A DNA stretch of 64,000 nucleotides, taken from Nocardia brasiliensis NBRC 14402 (GTDB taxonomy: Bacteria > Actinomycetota > Actinomycetes > Mycobacteriales > Mycobacteriaceae). The position numbers and the translations under genes are program-made. Below are positions 27,683-35,842 of this stretch, piece by piece (within the stretch, counting starts at the first letter, position 1; each line of letters starts with the position of its first letter). The stretch spans positions 55,225 to 119,224 of the forward strand of contig NZ_BAFT02000015.1 of assembly GCF_000308475.2 (NCBI RefSeq), in the 5' to 3' direction. The notes below the pieces were generated by a model, which ran no database searches, was not told where the DNA came from, and saw only the letters and a program-made list of their open reading frames with translations.

Positions 27683-28894
27683 ATGACCGACACCGCTCTC
27701 ACCCGCCCCCTGCCGAGCGCGTTCGTCGACGCGACCCGCGACATCCCGTTCTATCGGGCATCCGCTGCGGCCAACGCCTTTCCGATCATCACCAAAGCCG
27801 AACTCGCCGAATCCTTCCCGGATTCGTTTCTCACCCCGCAGGTCAGCGCGGCCCTGGAAACCGGTGCCGCGCAATTTGTCTGGTCCACCGGCACCAATCA
27901 CGCCCGGATGCCGCTCATCCGGCCGCCGCTGTTCCTGCTGAAGACCTACTACGCGGTGTGGCGCGATCATCCGCAGATCGGCGACACCTTCGCCGCCGGC
28001 GTGCCCCGGGTCTCGCTCACCACCCGGCTGGCCACCGAGCACGTCGCGCGGGTCAACGAGGCCAAAGGCGGTGCGCCCGGGGATCTGGCGCGGCGCTGGC
28101 TCGACGAACGCACCGTCTACATCAACCAGGACCTCGATCCCGCGACCTGGCCGGCCGCCGCGGTCGAGCGCATGCTCGCCGAGATCGAGCACGTCCGCTC
28201 CGAAACCGGCGGCGGCCGTTACCATCTCGACTGCTCCTCCTATCACGCCGCGCACCTGCTGCTGGCCGCCGGGGACCGGTTCGCCCGCCCGGTCAGCGCG
28301 ATCCACGGCTACGAGTTCACCCCGCGCAACGTGCGCCGGTTCCTCACCGAACGACTCGACTGCCCGGTCGTCGAGCTGTTCGGCAGCACCGAACTCGGCT
28401 ACCTGTACTACGGCGACACCCGGGGCCGCTACCACCCGCACCTGGTCGACATGGAGGTCGAACTCCAACCGATTCCCGGCAGCCGCGGCATCCACAGTCT
28501 GGTCGTGTCGAGCATCCGCAACCCGTTCATGCCGTTGCTGCGCTACAACACCGGCGACTGCGTGCACACCGCCGACGGATCGGCCGACCCCGCCCGGATC
28601 GTGCGATTCTGCGGACGCGAGAAGGAACTGTTCGTCACCGACACCGCAATCACCTCACAGGCCGAACTCGACGACGTCATCGCCGCGACCAGCCCGCGGA
28701 TCTTCGTCTACCAGTTGTCGGTCCCCCGCGCCGAACTCACCTACACCACCTTCGACGGCGCCGCACTCGAACGGCCCGTCGAGGCCGAACTGGCCGCCGC
28801 CACAACAGCATTGACCGGCACACCCGTGACGGTCGCGCACCGCACCCATATCCCGATCGGCAAGTCCGGCAAATACGCCTGGCTGGCCCGGTGA
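27683..28894 (+). CDS. PaaK/coenzyme F390 synthetase-like adenylate-forming enzyme
   Basis: A 403-residue member of the AMP-forming superfamily, of the short phenylacetate-CoA ligase/F390-synthetase kind. ATP-binding motif STGTNHARMPLIR is at residues 68-80, an FGSTELGYLYYG motif at about 233-244, RYNTGD at 287-292 and the terminal catalytic-lysine motif GKSGK at 393-397. The set is complete, so it should activate a carboxylate as an acyl-adenylate. Its position one attenuator behind a 44-residue Cys-repeat peptide suggests it modifies that peptide, for example by activating an Asp/Glu or C-terminal carboxylate. The modification itself is inference. Confidence 0.8.
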   Translation: MTDTALTRPLPSAFVDATRDIPFYRASAAANAFPIITKAELAESFPDSFLTPQVSAALETGAAQFVWSTGTNHARMPLIRPPLFLLKTYYAVWRDHPQIGDTFAAGVPRVSLTTRLATEHVARVNEAKGGAPGDLARRWLDERTVYINQDLDPATWPAAAVERMLAEIEHVRSETGGGRYHLDCSSYHAAHLLLAAGDRFARPVSAIHGYEFTPRNVRRFLTERLDCPVVELFGSTELGYLYYGDTRGRYHPHLVDMEVELQPIPGSRGIHSLVVSSIRNPFMPLLRYNTGDCVHTADGSADPARIVRFCGREKELFVTDTAITSQAELDDVIAATSPRIFVYQLSVPRAELTYTTFDGAALERPVEAELAAATTALTGTPVTVAHRTHIPIGKSGKYAWLAR

Positions 28895-28905
28895 AGGAGC
28901 AGGCG

Positions 28906-29394
28906 ATGAGCGAACAGGAAATCCTCGGCGAGCTCTACCAGGAGACCGTCGACTACACCCGCGAGCACAACCAGGTCGACGAAGCGACCGCCCGCGTCCA
29001 GGTCCGTGAAACGGTCCGCTATCTGACGCTGGTCTCCGCGCACCGCGACGCACTCAGCGGGTTGTTCCTCCCGGTCGAGCAGGTGATCGACGAGGTGTGG
29101 CACTACCTCATCCTGCAGACCCGCGAGTACGCCGAACTGTGCGAGCACCGTTTACCCGGCGGCTATTTCATCCACCACCGGTCCATCTCCTACGGCGACT
29201 ACGGGCAGCGCCAACCCTCGCGGGAGGCGATGATCGAACAGTTCCTGCGCTGGATTCCGCTGTACTGCCGTCGATTCGGTGATTTCGACGCCGAGGGCGG
29301 GCGCTGGTGGACGATGGTGCGGTTCCTGCACGAGGAGATGGGCCACAGCCTCGCCGAGATCTCGGCGCTAGCGCCCGCCGACGCGCCGAGCTGA
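28906..29394 (+). CDS. GRDP-like (DUF1399-like) protein in the peptide locus
   Basis: 162 residues, starting at ATG 28906 with AAGGAG 6 nt upstream and 11 nt after the adenylating enzyme. The core DEVWHYLILQTREYAELC (residues 62-79) followed by GGYFIHH (86-91) matches the pattern D.(I/V)WH.....(T)..Y..FC...G.F.HH known from glycine-rich-domain-protein-like (GRDP) families. The paired WH, Cys and HH residues could bind metal or a ligand. There are no signal or membrane segments. Its role is unknown, but tight spacing makes it the third gene of the peptide operon. The 3' end overlaps the convergent MFS gene by 27 nt. Confidence 0.7.
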   Translation: MSEQEILGELYQETVDYTREHNQVDEATARVQVRETVRYLTLVSAHRDALSGLFLPVEQVIDEVWHYLILQTREYAELCEHRLPGGYFIHHRSISYGDYGQRQPSREAMIEQFLRWIPLYCRRFGDFDAEGGRWWTMVRFLHEEMGHSLAEISALAPADAPS

Positions 29395-30771
29395 GCGCAG
29401 GGCGGCGGCGATCACCAGCGCCGCCAGCCCGATCTGCACCACCAGCACCGTCACCATCGCGCTCTGGTGGCCCGCGGACCGCACCACCGCACCGAACACC
29501 GTGCCCAGTACCGCCGCGCCCGTGGCGATCGAAACCTGTTGCGCGGTGAGCAGCACGCCCCCGCCCATCCCGGCCAGCGCGGCCGGGACCAGCGACAGCA
29601 TGTGCGCGTTCATGGTGCCGAGCGTGATGCCCTGCCCGGTGCCGATCAGCAGCATCGCCACACAGATCAGCGGCACGCTCGCCGCACTCACCCCCACCGC
29701 CATCCCCGCCAAGCCGAGCCCCTGCACGGTCGCGCCCAACGCGATCGCGCCGACCCCGAGCCGCCCGCGCAGGCGCGGCACCGCGAACGAGGACACCAGG
29801 AATCCCGCCGCCATCGGCGCGGTCAACAGCCCGGCGAGCAGCGGCGCATGCCCGAGACCCTCCTGCAAGGTCTGCGGCAGCGCATAGAGGAACCCGCCCG
29901 CGCCCGCGAAGAACGGCAGCATCGACACCAGCGCCCAGCGCAGCTGCGGGCTGTCGAACATCCCTGCGGGCACCACCACCGGGCGCCCGGCCGCGACCCC
30001 GCGCCGCTGCTGCGCCAGCCACGCCCCGCCGAGCACCACCGTGAGCACCGCAGGTAGGACGGTCAGCGGGCCCAGTGTGCTCGACAGCGCCGCGGTCAGC
30101 AGGAACGACAGCACCGTCAGCGACAGCAGCGCACCGCCACGTCCGTCGATCTGCTGGGCGGTGTTCGGTGCGGTGTCGGGGACCATGCGCGGCAACAGGA
30201 TCACCGCGACGAGGCCCAGCGGAATGTTGATCAGGAACAGCCAGCGCCACGCACCGCTGCCGCCCACCAGATCGAGCAGCGCGCTGCCACCGATCAGCCC
30301 GACCAGCGCCGACACCCCGCTCATCGACGAGTACCAGCTGATCGCGCGCTCCCGGCGGTCGCCCGCGTGCGCGGTGACCAGGCCGAGCACCTGCGGCATC
30401 ACGAATCCCGCGGCGATCCCCTGCACGATCCGCCCACCCACGAGCACCTCGAAACTCGGTGCCACCCCGCAGATCAGCGACGCGAGCAGAAAACCCGTTG
30501 CCGCCACCCACAGCACGCGGCGGCGCCCGAACCGGTCACCGACGCGCCCGCCGACGATCAGCAGCGAGCCGAACCCGGCCAGATAGCCGACCAGCACCAG
30601 GCTCAGCAGCGCCGAGCCCTCGGCGAGCCCGAAATCGCGGCGGATGCCCGGCAGCGCCACCCCCGCGATGAACGCGTCCATCATCGGCACGAACGCGCAC
30701 GCGAGCACCAAAACGATGCCGGGCGTGCGCAATACGCGGTCCTCGGCCAGCGAACCCCCGTGTTTGTTCAT
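29368..30771 (-). CDS. MFS transporter, DHA2 drug:H+ antiporter type (14 TM)
   Basis: 467 residues with about 14 membrane helices. Motif A is GGRVGDRFGRRRVL, and the helix-1 region VPMMDAFIAGVALPGIRRDF resembles the D1 motif of the DHA2 family. Such proteins expel antibiotics or secondary metabolites. It starts 3 nt after the stop of the AlkZ-like gene without its own ribosome site, so translation is coupled to it. Its 3' end overlaps the peptide operon on the other strand by 27 nt. It may export a toxic compound handled by the upstream glycosylase, or the neighbouring peptide; the first fits the operon better. Confidence 0.88.
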   Translation of the reverse strand: MNKHGGSLAEDRVLRTPGIVLVLACAFVPMMDAFIAGVALPGIRRDFGLAEGSALLSLVLVGYLAGFGSLLIVGGRVGDRFGRRRVLWVAATGFLLASLICGVAPSFEVLVGGRIVQGIAAGFVMPQVLGLVTAHAGDRRERAISWYSSMSGVSALVGLIGGSALLDLVGGSGAWRWLFLINIPLGLVAVILLPRMVPDTAPNTAQQIDGRGGALLSLTVLSFLLTAALSSTLGPLTVLPAVLTVVLGGAWLAQQRRGVAAGRPVVVPAGMFDSPQLRWALVSMLPFFAGAGGFLYALPQTLQEGLGHAPLLAGLLTAPMAAGFLVSSFAVPRLRGRLGVGAIALGATVQGLGLAGMAVGVSAASVPLICVAMLLIGTGQGITLGTMNAHMLSLVPAALAGMGGGVLLTAQQVSIATGAAVLGTVFGAVVRSAGHQSAMVTVLVVQIGLAALVIAAALRSARRVGGR

Positions 30772-30774
30772 CTA

Positions 30775-31881
30775 TTACCCGGCACGCACCGGCAAGGTGT
30801 CGCGCCCGAGCGCCACCGCGAGCCGATCGAGGGCCGCGTCGAGTCCGCGCTTCGGCACGGGCGCGTCGTCGAACATCGAGAGCACCACCGCGTCCTCGGC
30901 CAATTCCCAGGTCCCCACGATGCGACCGCCTGCCACCACGATCGGCGAGATCCAGCCCGCCGTGCGGCTCACCTTCGCGCGATGATCCCCGGGCAGCAGC
31001 ACCGAATCGCCGGTGCCGGGGCCGAGCACGTACTGGTCGAAGCCGCCCAGCAGATGCACCGATGTGCCCGGGCGGGTGGCGGCGAGCTGTTCGAGGTCGC
31101 CGGTGCGGACATACCCGGTCCTGCCCTCCACCTCGACCTCGGTGAGCGCCGCGCCCAGCTCCGAGAACCACCGGCGCAGTACGGTTTTGCGCAAGCTGCC
31201 GCGACTGAGCCACGCGTCGAACGTCTCCGGCGTCGCGGGACCGTAGGCGCCGAGATAGGCCAGGATCGCTTGTGGGGCTGCGTCATCGGGCTCGGGCAGC
31301 CCGGGCCAGTCCTTGATCGACTGCGCCGGATCGGTGAACGTGATCTTGTTGCCCTTGGCCGGTCCGTGACAGATCGCGCCTTGCCAGGCAAGGGGTTTGA
31401 GCAGCGCACCCCACCCCGATCGCAACTGTTCGCCCAGGCGCTCGAAGCCGGGATCGGCCACGATCGCCGCGACCAGTTCCTCCCGGGTCAGCGTCTTGCC
31501 GTCCAGTACCCTGCGCACCTCGTCGGTCAGCGCCGCGACCTCGGCCGGTGACGCGCCGAAGTTGCGCTCCCACACCGGTTTCTCCCAGGTGCGGGCCGAG
31601 GCGATCAGCGAGAGGCAGGCCGCGGCCAGTGCGGGGGTGAGCGCGTGCAGCGTGCCGCGCATCGCCCACGTCTTGATCAAGGTGCCCTCGTTCAGCCCTC
31701 GCACCAGCGCACCGGGCGCGGGTGTCGAACTACGCAGGGCGACGGCCGTTTCCGCGGACGAGGTGACCTGTGCCTGCACCCCCGCCAACCGCTCGACCAC
31801 CTCGGACACCGTGCCGGCCGGGGCGGTGACGAACTGCCGCTCCAGCCGCCACGCGAATACCTGATCCCAGGTCAGTCGCAT
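30775..31881 (-). CDS. AlkZ-like DNA glycosylase (HTH_42 winged-helix family)
   Basis: 368 residues of the winged-helix DNA-binding family that includes AlkZ and YcaQ. The catalytic-type motif Gln-x-Gln is present at residues 36-38 (GVQAQVTSSAE), matching the QxQ motif of Streptomyces AlkZ, which unhooks interstrand crosslinks of azinomycin. WAMRGTLHAL, VWERNFGAS and LLGGFDQYVLGPG are further family features. It is expected to remove bulky or crosslinked alkylated purines. In antibiotic producers these genes sit with exporters as self-resistance; here it precedes an MFS exporter by 3 nt and follows a BlaI/M56 pair. Confidence 0.82.
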   Translation of the reverse strand: MRLTWDQVFAWRLERQFVTAPAGTVSEVVERLAGVQAQVTSSAETAVALRSSTPAPGALVRGLNEGTLIKTWAMRGTLHALTPALAAACLSLIASARTWEKPVWERNFGASPAEVAALTDEVRRVLDGKTLTREELVAAIVADPGFERLGEQLRSGWGALLKPLAWQGAICHGPAKGNKITFTDPAQSIKDWPGLPEPDDAAPQAILAYLGAYGPATPETFDAWLSRGSLRKTVLRRWFSELGAALTEVEVEGRTGYVRTGDLEQLAATRPGTSVHLLGGFDQYVLGPGTGDSVLLPGDHRAKVSRTAGWISPIVVAGGRIVGTWELAEDAVVLSMFDDAPVPKRGLDAALDRLAVALGRDTLPVRAG

Positions 31882-31899
31882 GGTTCTCCTTCGAAAAAC

Positions 31900-32850
31900 T
31901 CAGCCTAGAACGGCGCTACAGAAAGCCACCGTAGCGGCCACGAAACCGAAACCGGTGACCGTCGCGGCGATCACGCCGAGCAGCGCCGTGCGGGTGGTCG
32001 CCCGCTGGATCGCGCTCACCGGATCGACCAGGCGTTCGGCCCGGGCCAGTACCGCGGTCCCCGCCGCGGCCAGCGCGCCCGACGGGACCGGCTCGGTGAC
32101 GCCGAGGATGGCGAGCAGGCCGCCGAGCAGCGGTTCGGAGCCGTACTTGCCCGCGGCCTTGTCGTCGGCGCACATCTCGAGCAGCCGGCCGATCTCGGTC
32201 GCGCCGACGGTGACCAGGCGCAGGCCGGGCAGCGTCGTCGCGATACCGCGCAGCACCGCGGTCAACGGCGCGTGCCGGCCGGCCAGGTGCGCGTGTTCGT
32301 GCGCGAGCACCGCGTCGAGCTGATCGGGGGTCAACGCGTCGAGCGCGCCGCTGGTCACCACGATGGTGTCGGGTTTGCCCGGCACGCAATAGGCTTGGCG
32401 CTCGGGCGAATCCAGCACAAGCGCGCCGACTCCGGGCACCCGCCGCCCGACCAGCCGCAGCGCCTTGGCGTGCGCGCTCGTGCGCCGGCGCATGTCCTTG
32501 ACCACCGACACCGCCCGCGCCACCACCGCCATCGTGCAGGCGGCGACCAGCGCACCCACCGCGAACGTCGCGGCCTTCGTCGCGCCGCTGCCGTCCTCGT
32601 GCAGCGGCGTCCACATGATCGCGAAGCAGGCCTGCAACGCGTCGTGCGGATGTCCCCAGTAGGTGGCGAACTCGACGGTGAGCATGGTCGCCGCCGCGGC
32701 CCACGCGCCGAGCGTGCCGGTGATCGCCACGAGCCACGCGACGATGCCCAGGCGCGGCGCGTTGCCGCGGCGGGTCAACCGGATCAGCACCGGCGGGCCG
32801 AGCACGGCCACCACGATGCCGTAGAGCATCAGAGCTACGGCCAGGGTCAT
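31900..32850 (-). CDS. M56 family (BlaR1/MecR1-like) membrane metallopeptidase
   Basis: 316 residues with about four membrane helices and a zinc protease motif LAHEHAHLAGRHA (HExxH) in a cytoplasmic loop. ERQAYCVPGKPDTIVVTSGA upstream of it is typical of M56 proteases. The extracellular penicillin-binding sensor domain of BlaR1 is absent, so it cannot sense beta-lactams in the classical way. It overlaps blaI by 4 nt, and its stop is 18 nt before the AlkZ-like start. Known partners cleave the BlaI repressor after signal reception; the signal here is unknown. Confidence 0.85.
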   Translation of the reverse strand: MTLAVALMLYGIVVAVLGPPVLIRLTRRGNAPRLGIVAWLVAITGTLGAWAAAATMLTVEFATYWGHPHDALQACFAIMWTPLHEDGSGATKAATFAVGALVAACTMAVVARAVSVVKDMRRRTSAHAKALRLVGRRVPGVGALVLDSPERQAYCVPGKPDTIVVTSGALDALTPDQLDAVLAHEHAHLAGRHAPLTAVLRGIATTLPGLRLVTVGATEIGRLLEMCADDKAAGKYGSEPLLGGLLAILGVTEPVPSGALAAAGTAVLARAERLVDPVSAIQRATTRTALLGVIAATVTGFGFVAATVAFCSAVLG

Positions 32851-33251
32851 GGGGCGGCGCCTTCGGCGCCCGGCGGAGCGTCCGGGGTCTTGCGGGCGGT
32901 GAGCCTGCGTAGCGCGGCGCGCAGGCCCGCCGATTCCTCGGCGGTGATCCGGTCCACGAAGTGGCTCAGCACCAGATCGGAGCGTCCGCCCGCGCCCAGC
33001 GCCTCGAGCATCAGCCGCGCGCTGTGTTCCTCACGGGTCAACGTCGGCCAGTACTTGTAGGCCTTGCCGGAGCGCTCGCGCGCGAGCCAGCCCTTGCGAT
33101 GCAGGTTGTCCATCGTGGACATGACGGTGGTGTACGCGATGTCGCGCTGTGCGGACAATTCGTCGAATATCTCACGAACCGTGGTGTCCTCTGCGTCCCG
33201 ATCCCAGATGCGGTCCATGATCACCGCCTCCAGGTCTCCAAATCCGCGCAC
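32847..33251 (-). CDS. BlaI/MecI/CopY family transcriptional repressor
   Basis: 134 residues with GTG start at 33251 (RGFGDLEAVIMDRIWDRD). This region and TVREIFDELSAQRDIAYTTVMSTMDNLHRKGWLARERSGKAYKY form the winged helix typical of BlaI. The C-terminal helices mediate dimerisation, with the protease-sensitive site between. A longer frame reaches 33359 but lacks conservation there. First gene of a minus-strand operon blaI-M56-AlkZ-like-MFS, all separated by 18 nt or less, which it probably represses along with itself. Confidence 0.87.
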   Translation of the reverse strand: MRGFGDLEAVIMDRIWDRDAEDTTVREIFDELSAQRDIAYTTVMSTMDNLHRKGWLARERSGKAYKYWPTLTREEHSARLMLEALGAGGRSDLVLSHFVDRITAEESAGLRAALRRLTARKTPDAPPGAEGAAP

Positions 33252-33315
33252 TGTACCGACTCCCTCATCCAAAAGTGCCCTACCGTCGGGCCAGAATACC
33301 GGTTCCGGCGCATTG

Positions 33316-33334
33316 CTACGTAGTTGAATCGTAG
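33316..33334. promoter_or_regulatory. Candidate BlaI operator
   Basis: CTACGTAG (a perfect 8-bp palindrome) followed by a second GTAG, 65 nt upstream of blaI. BlaI-family sites typically combine CTAC and GTAG half-sites. Modest evidence. Confidence 0.35.
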
Positions 33335-33385
33335 ATTCGTCGGGTGCGCGGACGCGCACGGGGTTCCGGATGTCGGTGCGCTATG

Positions 33386-33399
33386 CGAACATATGTTCG
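33386..33399. promoter_or_regulatory. SOS (LexA) box at the start of dinB
   Basis: CGAACATATGTTCG is a perfect match to the actinobacterial LexA consensus CGAAC-N4-GTTCG. It covers the candidate ATG at 33393, so the promoter start must be very near the start codon. Confidence 0.85.
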
Positions 33400-34625
33400 T
33401 GTCCGACGCCCCCGCCTCCCGCCCGCGGATCGCCGCGCGGGCCGAAGCGTCGATCCTGCACGCCGATCTCGACTCCTTCTACGCCTCGGTCGAACAGCGC
33501 GACAATCCGCGCCTGCGCGGCAAACCGGTGATCGTCGGCGGCGGGGTCGTGCTCGCGGCCAGCTACGAGGCCAAGGCGTTCGGGGTGCGCACGCCGATGA
33601 ACGGCGGGCAGGCGCGGCGGCTGTGCCCGCACGCCATCGTGGTGCCGCCGCGCATGGCGGCCTACGCCGAAGCGAGCAAAGCCGTGTTCGAGGTCTTCCA
33701 CGACACCACCCCGGTGGTCGAGGGCATCTCCATCGACGAGGCGTTCCTCGATGTCGGCGGGCTCCGGCGGATCGCCGGTGCACCGATCGGCATCGCCGAA
33801 GGCCTGCGCGCGCGGGTGCGTGACCAGGTCGGTCTGCCGATCTCGGTGGGCATCGCGCGCACCAAATTCCTGGCCAAAGTGGCCAGTGCCGTCGCCAAAC
33901 CCGACGGCCTGCGCTGTGTACCCCCGGACGGCGAACTGGACTTCTTGCATCCGTTACCGGTCGAAAGACTGTGGGGCGTCGGCGATGTCACCGCGCGCAC
34001 GTTGCACGAGCACGGCATCACCCGGGTGGGCCAACTCGCCGACCTCGGCGAAAGCCCGCTGCGCGCGATCCTCGGCCCCGGCGCGGCCCGGCACCTGTAC
34101 GCGCTGTCGTGGGCGCGGGACCCGCGCCGGGTCGAGACCGGGGTGCGCCGCCGGTCCATCGGGGCGCAGCGCGCGCTCGGGCGCGTCCCGCATCCGCCCG
34201 AGGAGATCGAGGCCTACGTGCACGGCCTCACCGACCGGCTCGGCCGGCGCCTGCGCGCCGCCGACCGCATCGCCCGAACCGTGGTGCTGCGCATGCGTTT
34301 CGACGATTTCACCCGCGCCACCCGCTCGCACACCCTCGCCGAAGCCACCGACCACACCGGCACCCTGCTGGGCGCGGCCCGCACGCTGCTCGGCGCGGCC
34401 GGCCCGATGATCCAGGAGCGCGGCCTCACCCTCATCGGCCTGGCCTTCACCAACCTCGAGAACGCCGACCCCTACCAACTCCCCCTCCCCTTCGACCACC
34501 GCCCCGGCAACACCCTCGACGCCACCCTCGACAGCCTCCGCCACCGCTTCGGCTCCGCCGCCGTCACCCGCGCCGCCCTCCTCAACCGCGGCGAAGGCCT
34601 CTCGGTCCCCCTCCTGCCGGACTGA
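33393..34625 (+). CDS. dinB: DNA polymerase IV (Y-family, DinB)
   Basis: 410 residues of a translesion DNA polymerase. Palm motifs are LHADLDSFYASVEQ and SIDEAFLDVGG (catalytic acids). Then SVGIARTKFLAKVAS, the helix-hairpin-helix region LWGVGDVTARTLHEHGI, and the little-finger domain, with QLPLPF near the C-terminus as a likely beta-clamp binding motif. Copies DNA past lesions, at the cost of mutations. The start is ATG 33393 (or GTG 33399): the LexA box spans it and no ribosome site is visible, suggesting a leaderless mRNA. It is divergent from the BlaI operon. Confidence 0.92.
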   Translation: MFVSDAPASRPRIAARAEASILHADLDSFYASVEQRDNPRLRGKPVIVGGGVVLAASYEAKAFGVRTPMNGGQARRLCPHAIVVPPRMAAYAEASKAVFEVFHDTTPVVEGISIDEAFLDVGGLRRIAGAPIGIAEGLRARVRDQVGLPISVGIARTKFLAKVASAVAKPDGLRCVPPDGELDFLHPLPVERLWGVGDVTARTLHEHGITRVGQLADLGESPLRAILGPGAARHLYALSWARDPRRVETGVRRRSIGAQRALGRVPHPPEEIEAYVHGLTDRLGRRLRAADRIARTVVLRMRFDDFTRATRSHTLAEATDHTGTLLGAARTLLGAAGPMIQERGLTLIGLAFTNLENADPYQLPLPFDHRPGNTLDATLDSLRHRFGSAAVTRAALLNRGEGLSVPLLPD

Positions 34626-34631
34626 CCAGGT

Positions 34632-35228
34632 TCAGCCGTCGAGCTGCTCGAACAGGATCGTCGCCGGAAACGGGCTCTCCAGTGCCACGGCTTCTTGATG
34701 GGTTTCGACCAGCCGATAGACGCGAGTCGCCCAATCGAGGCGATACTCCTGAATCATCTTCACGTACAAGCTCGCATCCAGATGCACCACGAGGTAGACG
34801 GGGATGCCCTCGTAGGCGTATTCGGCCAGTTTGTCGACTGTGTCGGTATAGCCCGAGCCCGGCGAGACCACTTCGACGACGAGCAGGGCATCGCCGGTCG
34901 TCAGCTTCGTTCCGCGCTCGACGCACCGATAGACCGTGACGTCGGGTCGCCGAAACGAGAACGCGCCGTCCCGGGGTTGCCGACGGGTGAAGCGAACGTC
35001 GACATCGGTCGACACCCGGGTGCACGGGTCTTCCGGTTTCGCGGCCTCCAGATGATTGGCCAGACGCCGAGCGACGTCGCTGTGTTCGGGTGAACCGCTC
35101 TGGCAACGAATGACGTTGCCGTCGATGACCTCGATGAGCTTGCGCAAATCGTCCGGCAGCACATCATAGGCGGCCTCGGACATCTCCAAAGCGCCTGGAT
35201 CATCGGCCCATACCGGAAGAACGCTCAC
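34632..35228 (-). CDS. Uma2 family protein (PD-(D/E)xK nuclease-like)
   Basis: 198 residues of the Uma2/DUF820 family, with a restriction-endonuclease-like core: EVIDGNVIRC, RRPDVTVYR (conserved PD), LLVVEVVSPGSG (ExV) and DTVDKLAEYAYEGIPVYLVV (K and Y positions). Members are numerous in actinobacteria and cyanobacteria and have no settled function. Start GTG 35228. It ends 6 bp after the dinB end, convergent. No toxin or transposase partner is visible. Confidence 0.85.
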   Translation of the reverse strand: MSVLPVWADDPGALEMSEAAYDVLPDDLRKLIEVIDGNVIRCQSGSPEHSDVARRLANHLEAAKPEDPCTRVSTDVDVRFTRRQPRDGAFSFRRPDVTVYRCVERGTKLTTGDALLVVEVVSPGSGYTDTVDKLAEYAYEGIPVYLVVHLDASLYVKMIQEYRLDWATRVYRLVETHQEAVALESPFPATILFEQLDG

Positions 35229-35319
35229 TGACTGCCTCGCTCGGAGTAGGGCTATCGGTCGATGGTGATGCTACGCGGCAGATGGCCGGTCGCAGGCGCG
35301 CGCCGAGCGCCGGGTCGGG

Positions 35320-35733
35320 TCAGGGGGTGGGTTGGGATGGGGTGGCGGCGAGGGCTTCTTCTTGGATACGGGGGAATTGGGCGGCCATGGCTTCGGAGAT
35401 GGCTTGGGCGGCGGAGAGGGGGCGGACCATGACGGTGAGAGCGTCGATCTTGCCGGACTCGTCGTAGTGCAGGAAGTCGCAGCCGTTGACGGTCTTGCCG
35501 TTGACGGTGGCCTCGAAGACCAGGGCATGGTCGCGGCCGCCGGCGTCGGCGATCTCGCGGACGTAGCGGAAGTCCTCGAAGACTCGCAGCACGCCACGCA
35601 GGATCGCGGTGGTGATCGCCTTGCCCGGGTAGGGCTTGAACGCGACCGGGCTGGTGAAGACGACGTCGTCGGCGAACAGGGCTTCGATCGCCGCGGTGTC
35701 CCGCGCTTCGACGGCCTCGCGGAACGTGGTCAT
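35320..35733 (-). CDS. NTF2-like/SnoaL-like domain protein
   Basis: 137 residues of the nuclear-transport-factor-2 fold: the N-terminal helix TFREAVEARDTAAIEALFAD is followed by DVVFTSPVAFKPYPGK, the beta-sheet cavity residues HALVFEATVNG and CDFLHYDESGKI. Typical small hydrolase or isomerase-like ligand-binding proteins with very diverse roles. The start at 35733 follows GAGGTGGG. The P-rich tail (ATPSQPTP) is unusual. No operon partner. Confidence 0.78.
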   Translation of the reverse strand: MTTFREAVEARDTAAIEALFADDVVFTSPVAFKPYPGKAITTAILRGVLRVFEDFRYVREIADAGGRDHALVFEATVNGKTVNGCDFLHYDESGKIDALTVMVRPLSAAQAISEAMAAQFPRIQEEALAATPSQPTP

Positions 35734-35842
35734 ATCCCACCTCGCATATGCAACTCGTTGAATAGGGTCCGATCGACAGTAGCCCAGGACCGCGCTTCTC
35801 CACCAGAGGTGCACCCGATGCACAACGGCACCGGGTGCCGGA

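Noticed and set aside
33340..33360. GTGCGC/GCGCAC mini-hairpin between blaI and dinB
   Set aside because: A 6-bp GC hairpin is expected by chance in this composition and has no positional logic.
34632..35228. Uma2 protein as a toxin, transposition or defence component
   Set aside because: No antitoxin, transposase or defence partner lies beside it; family membership alone does not support the claim.
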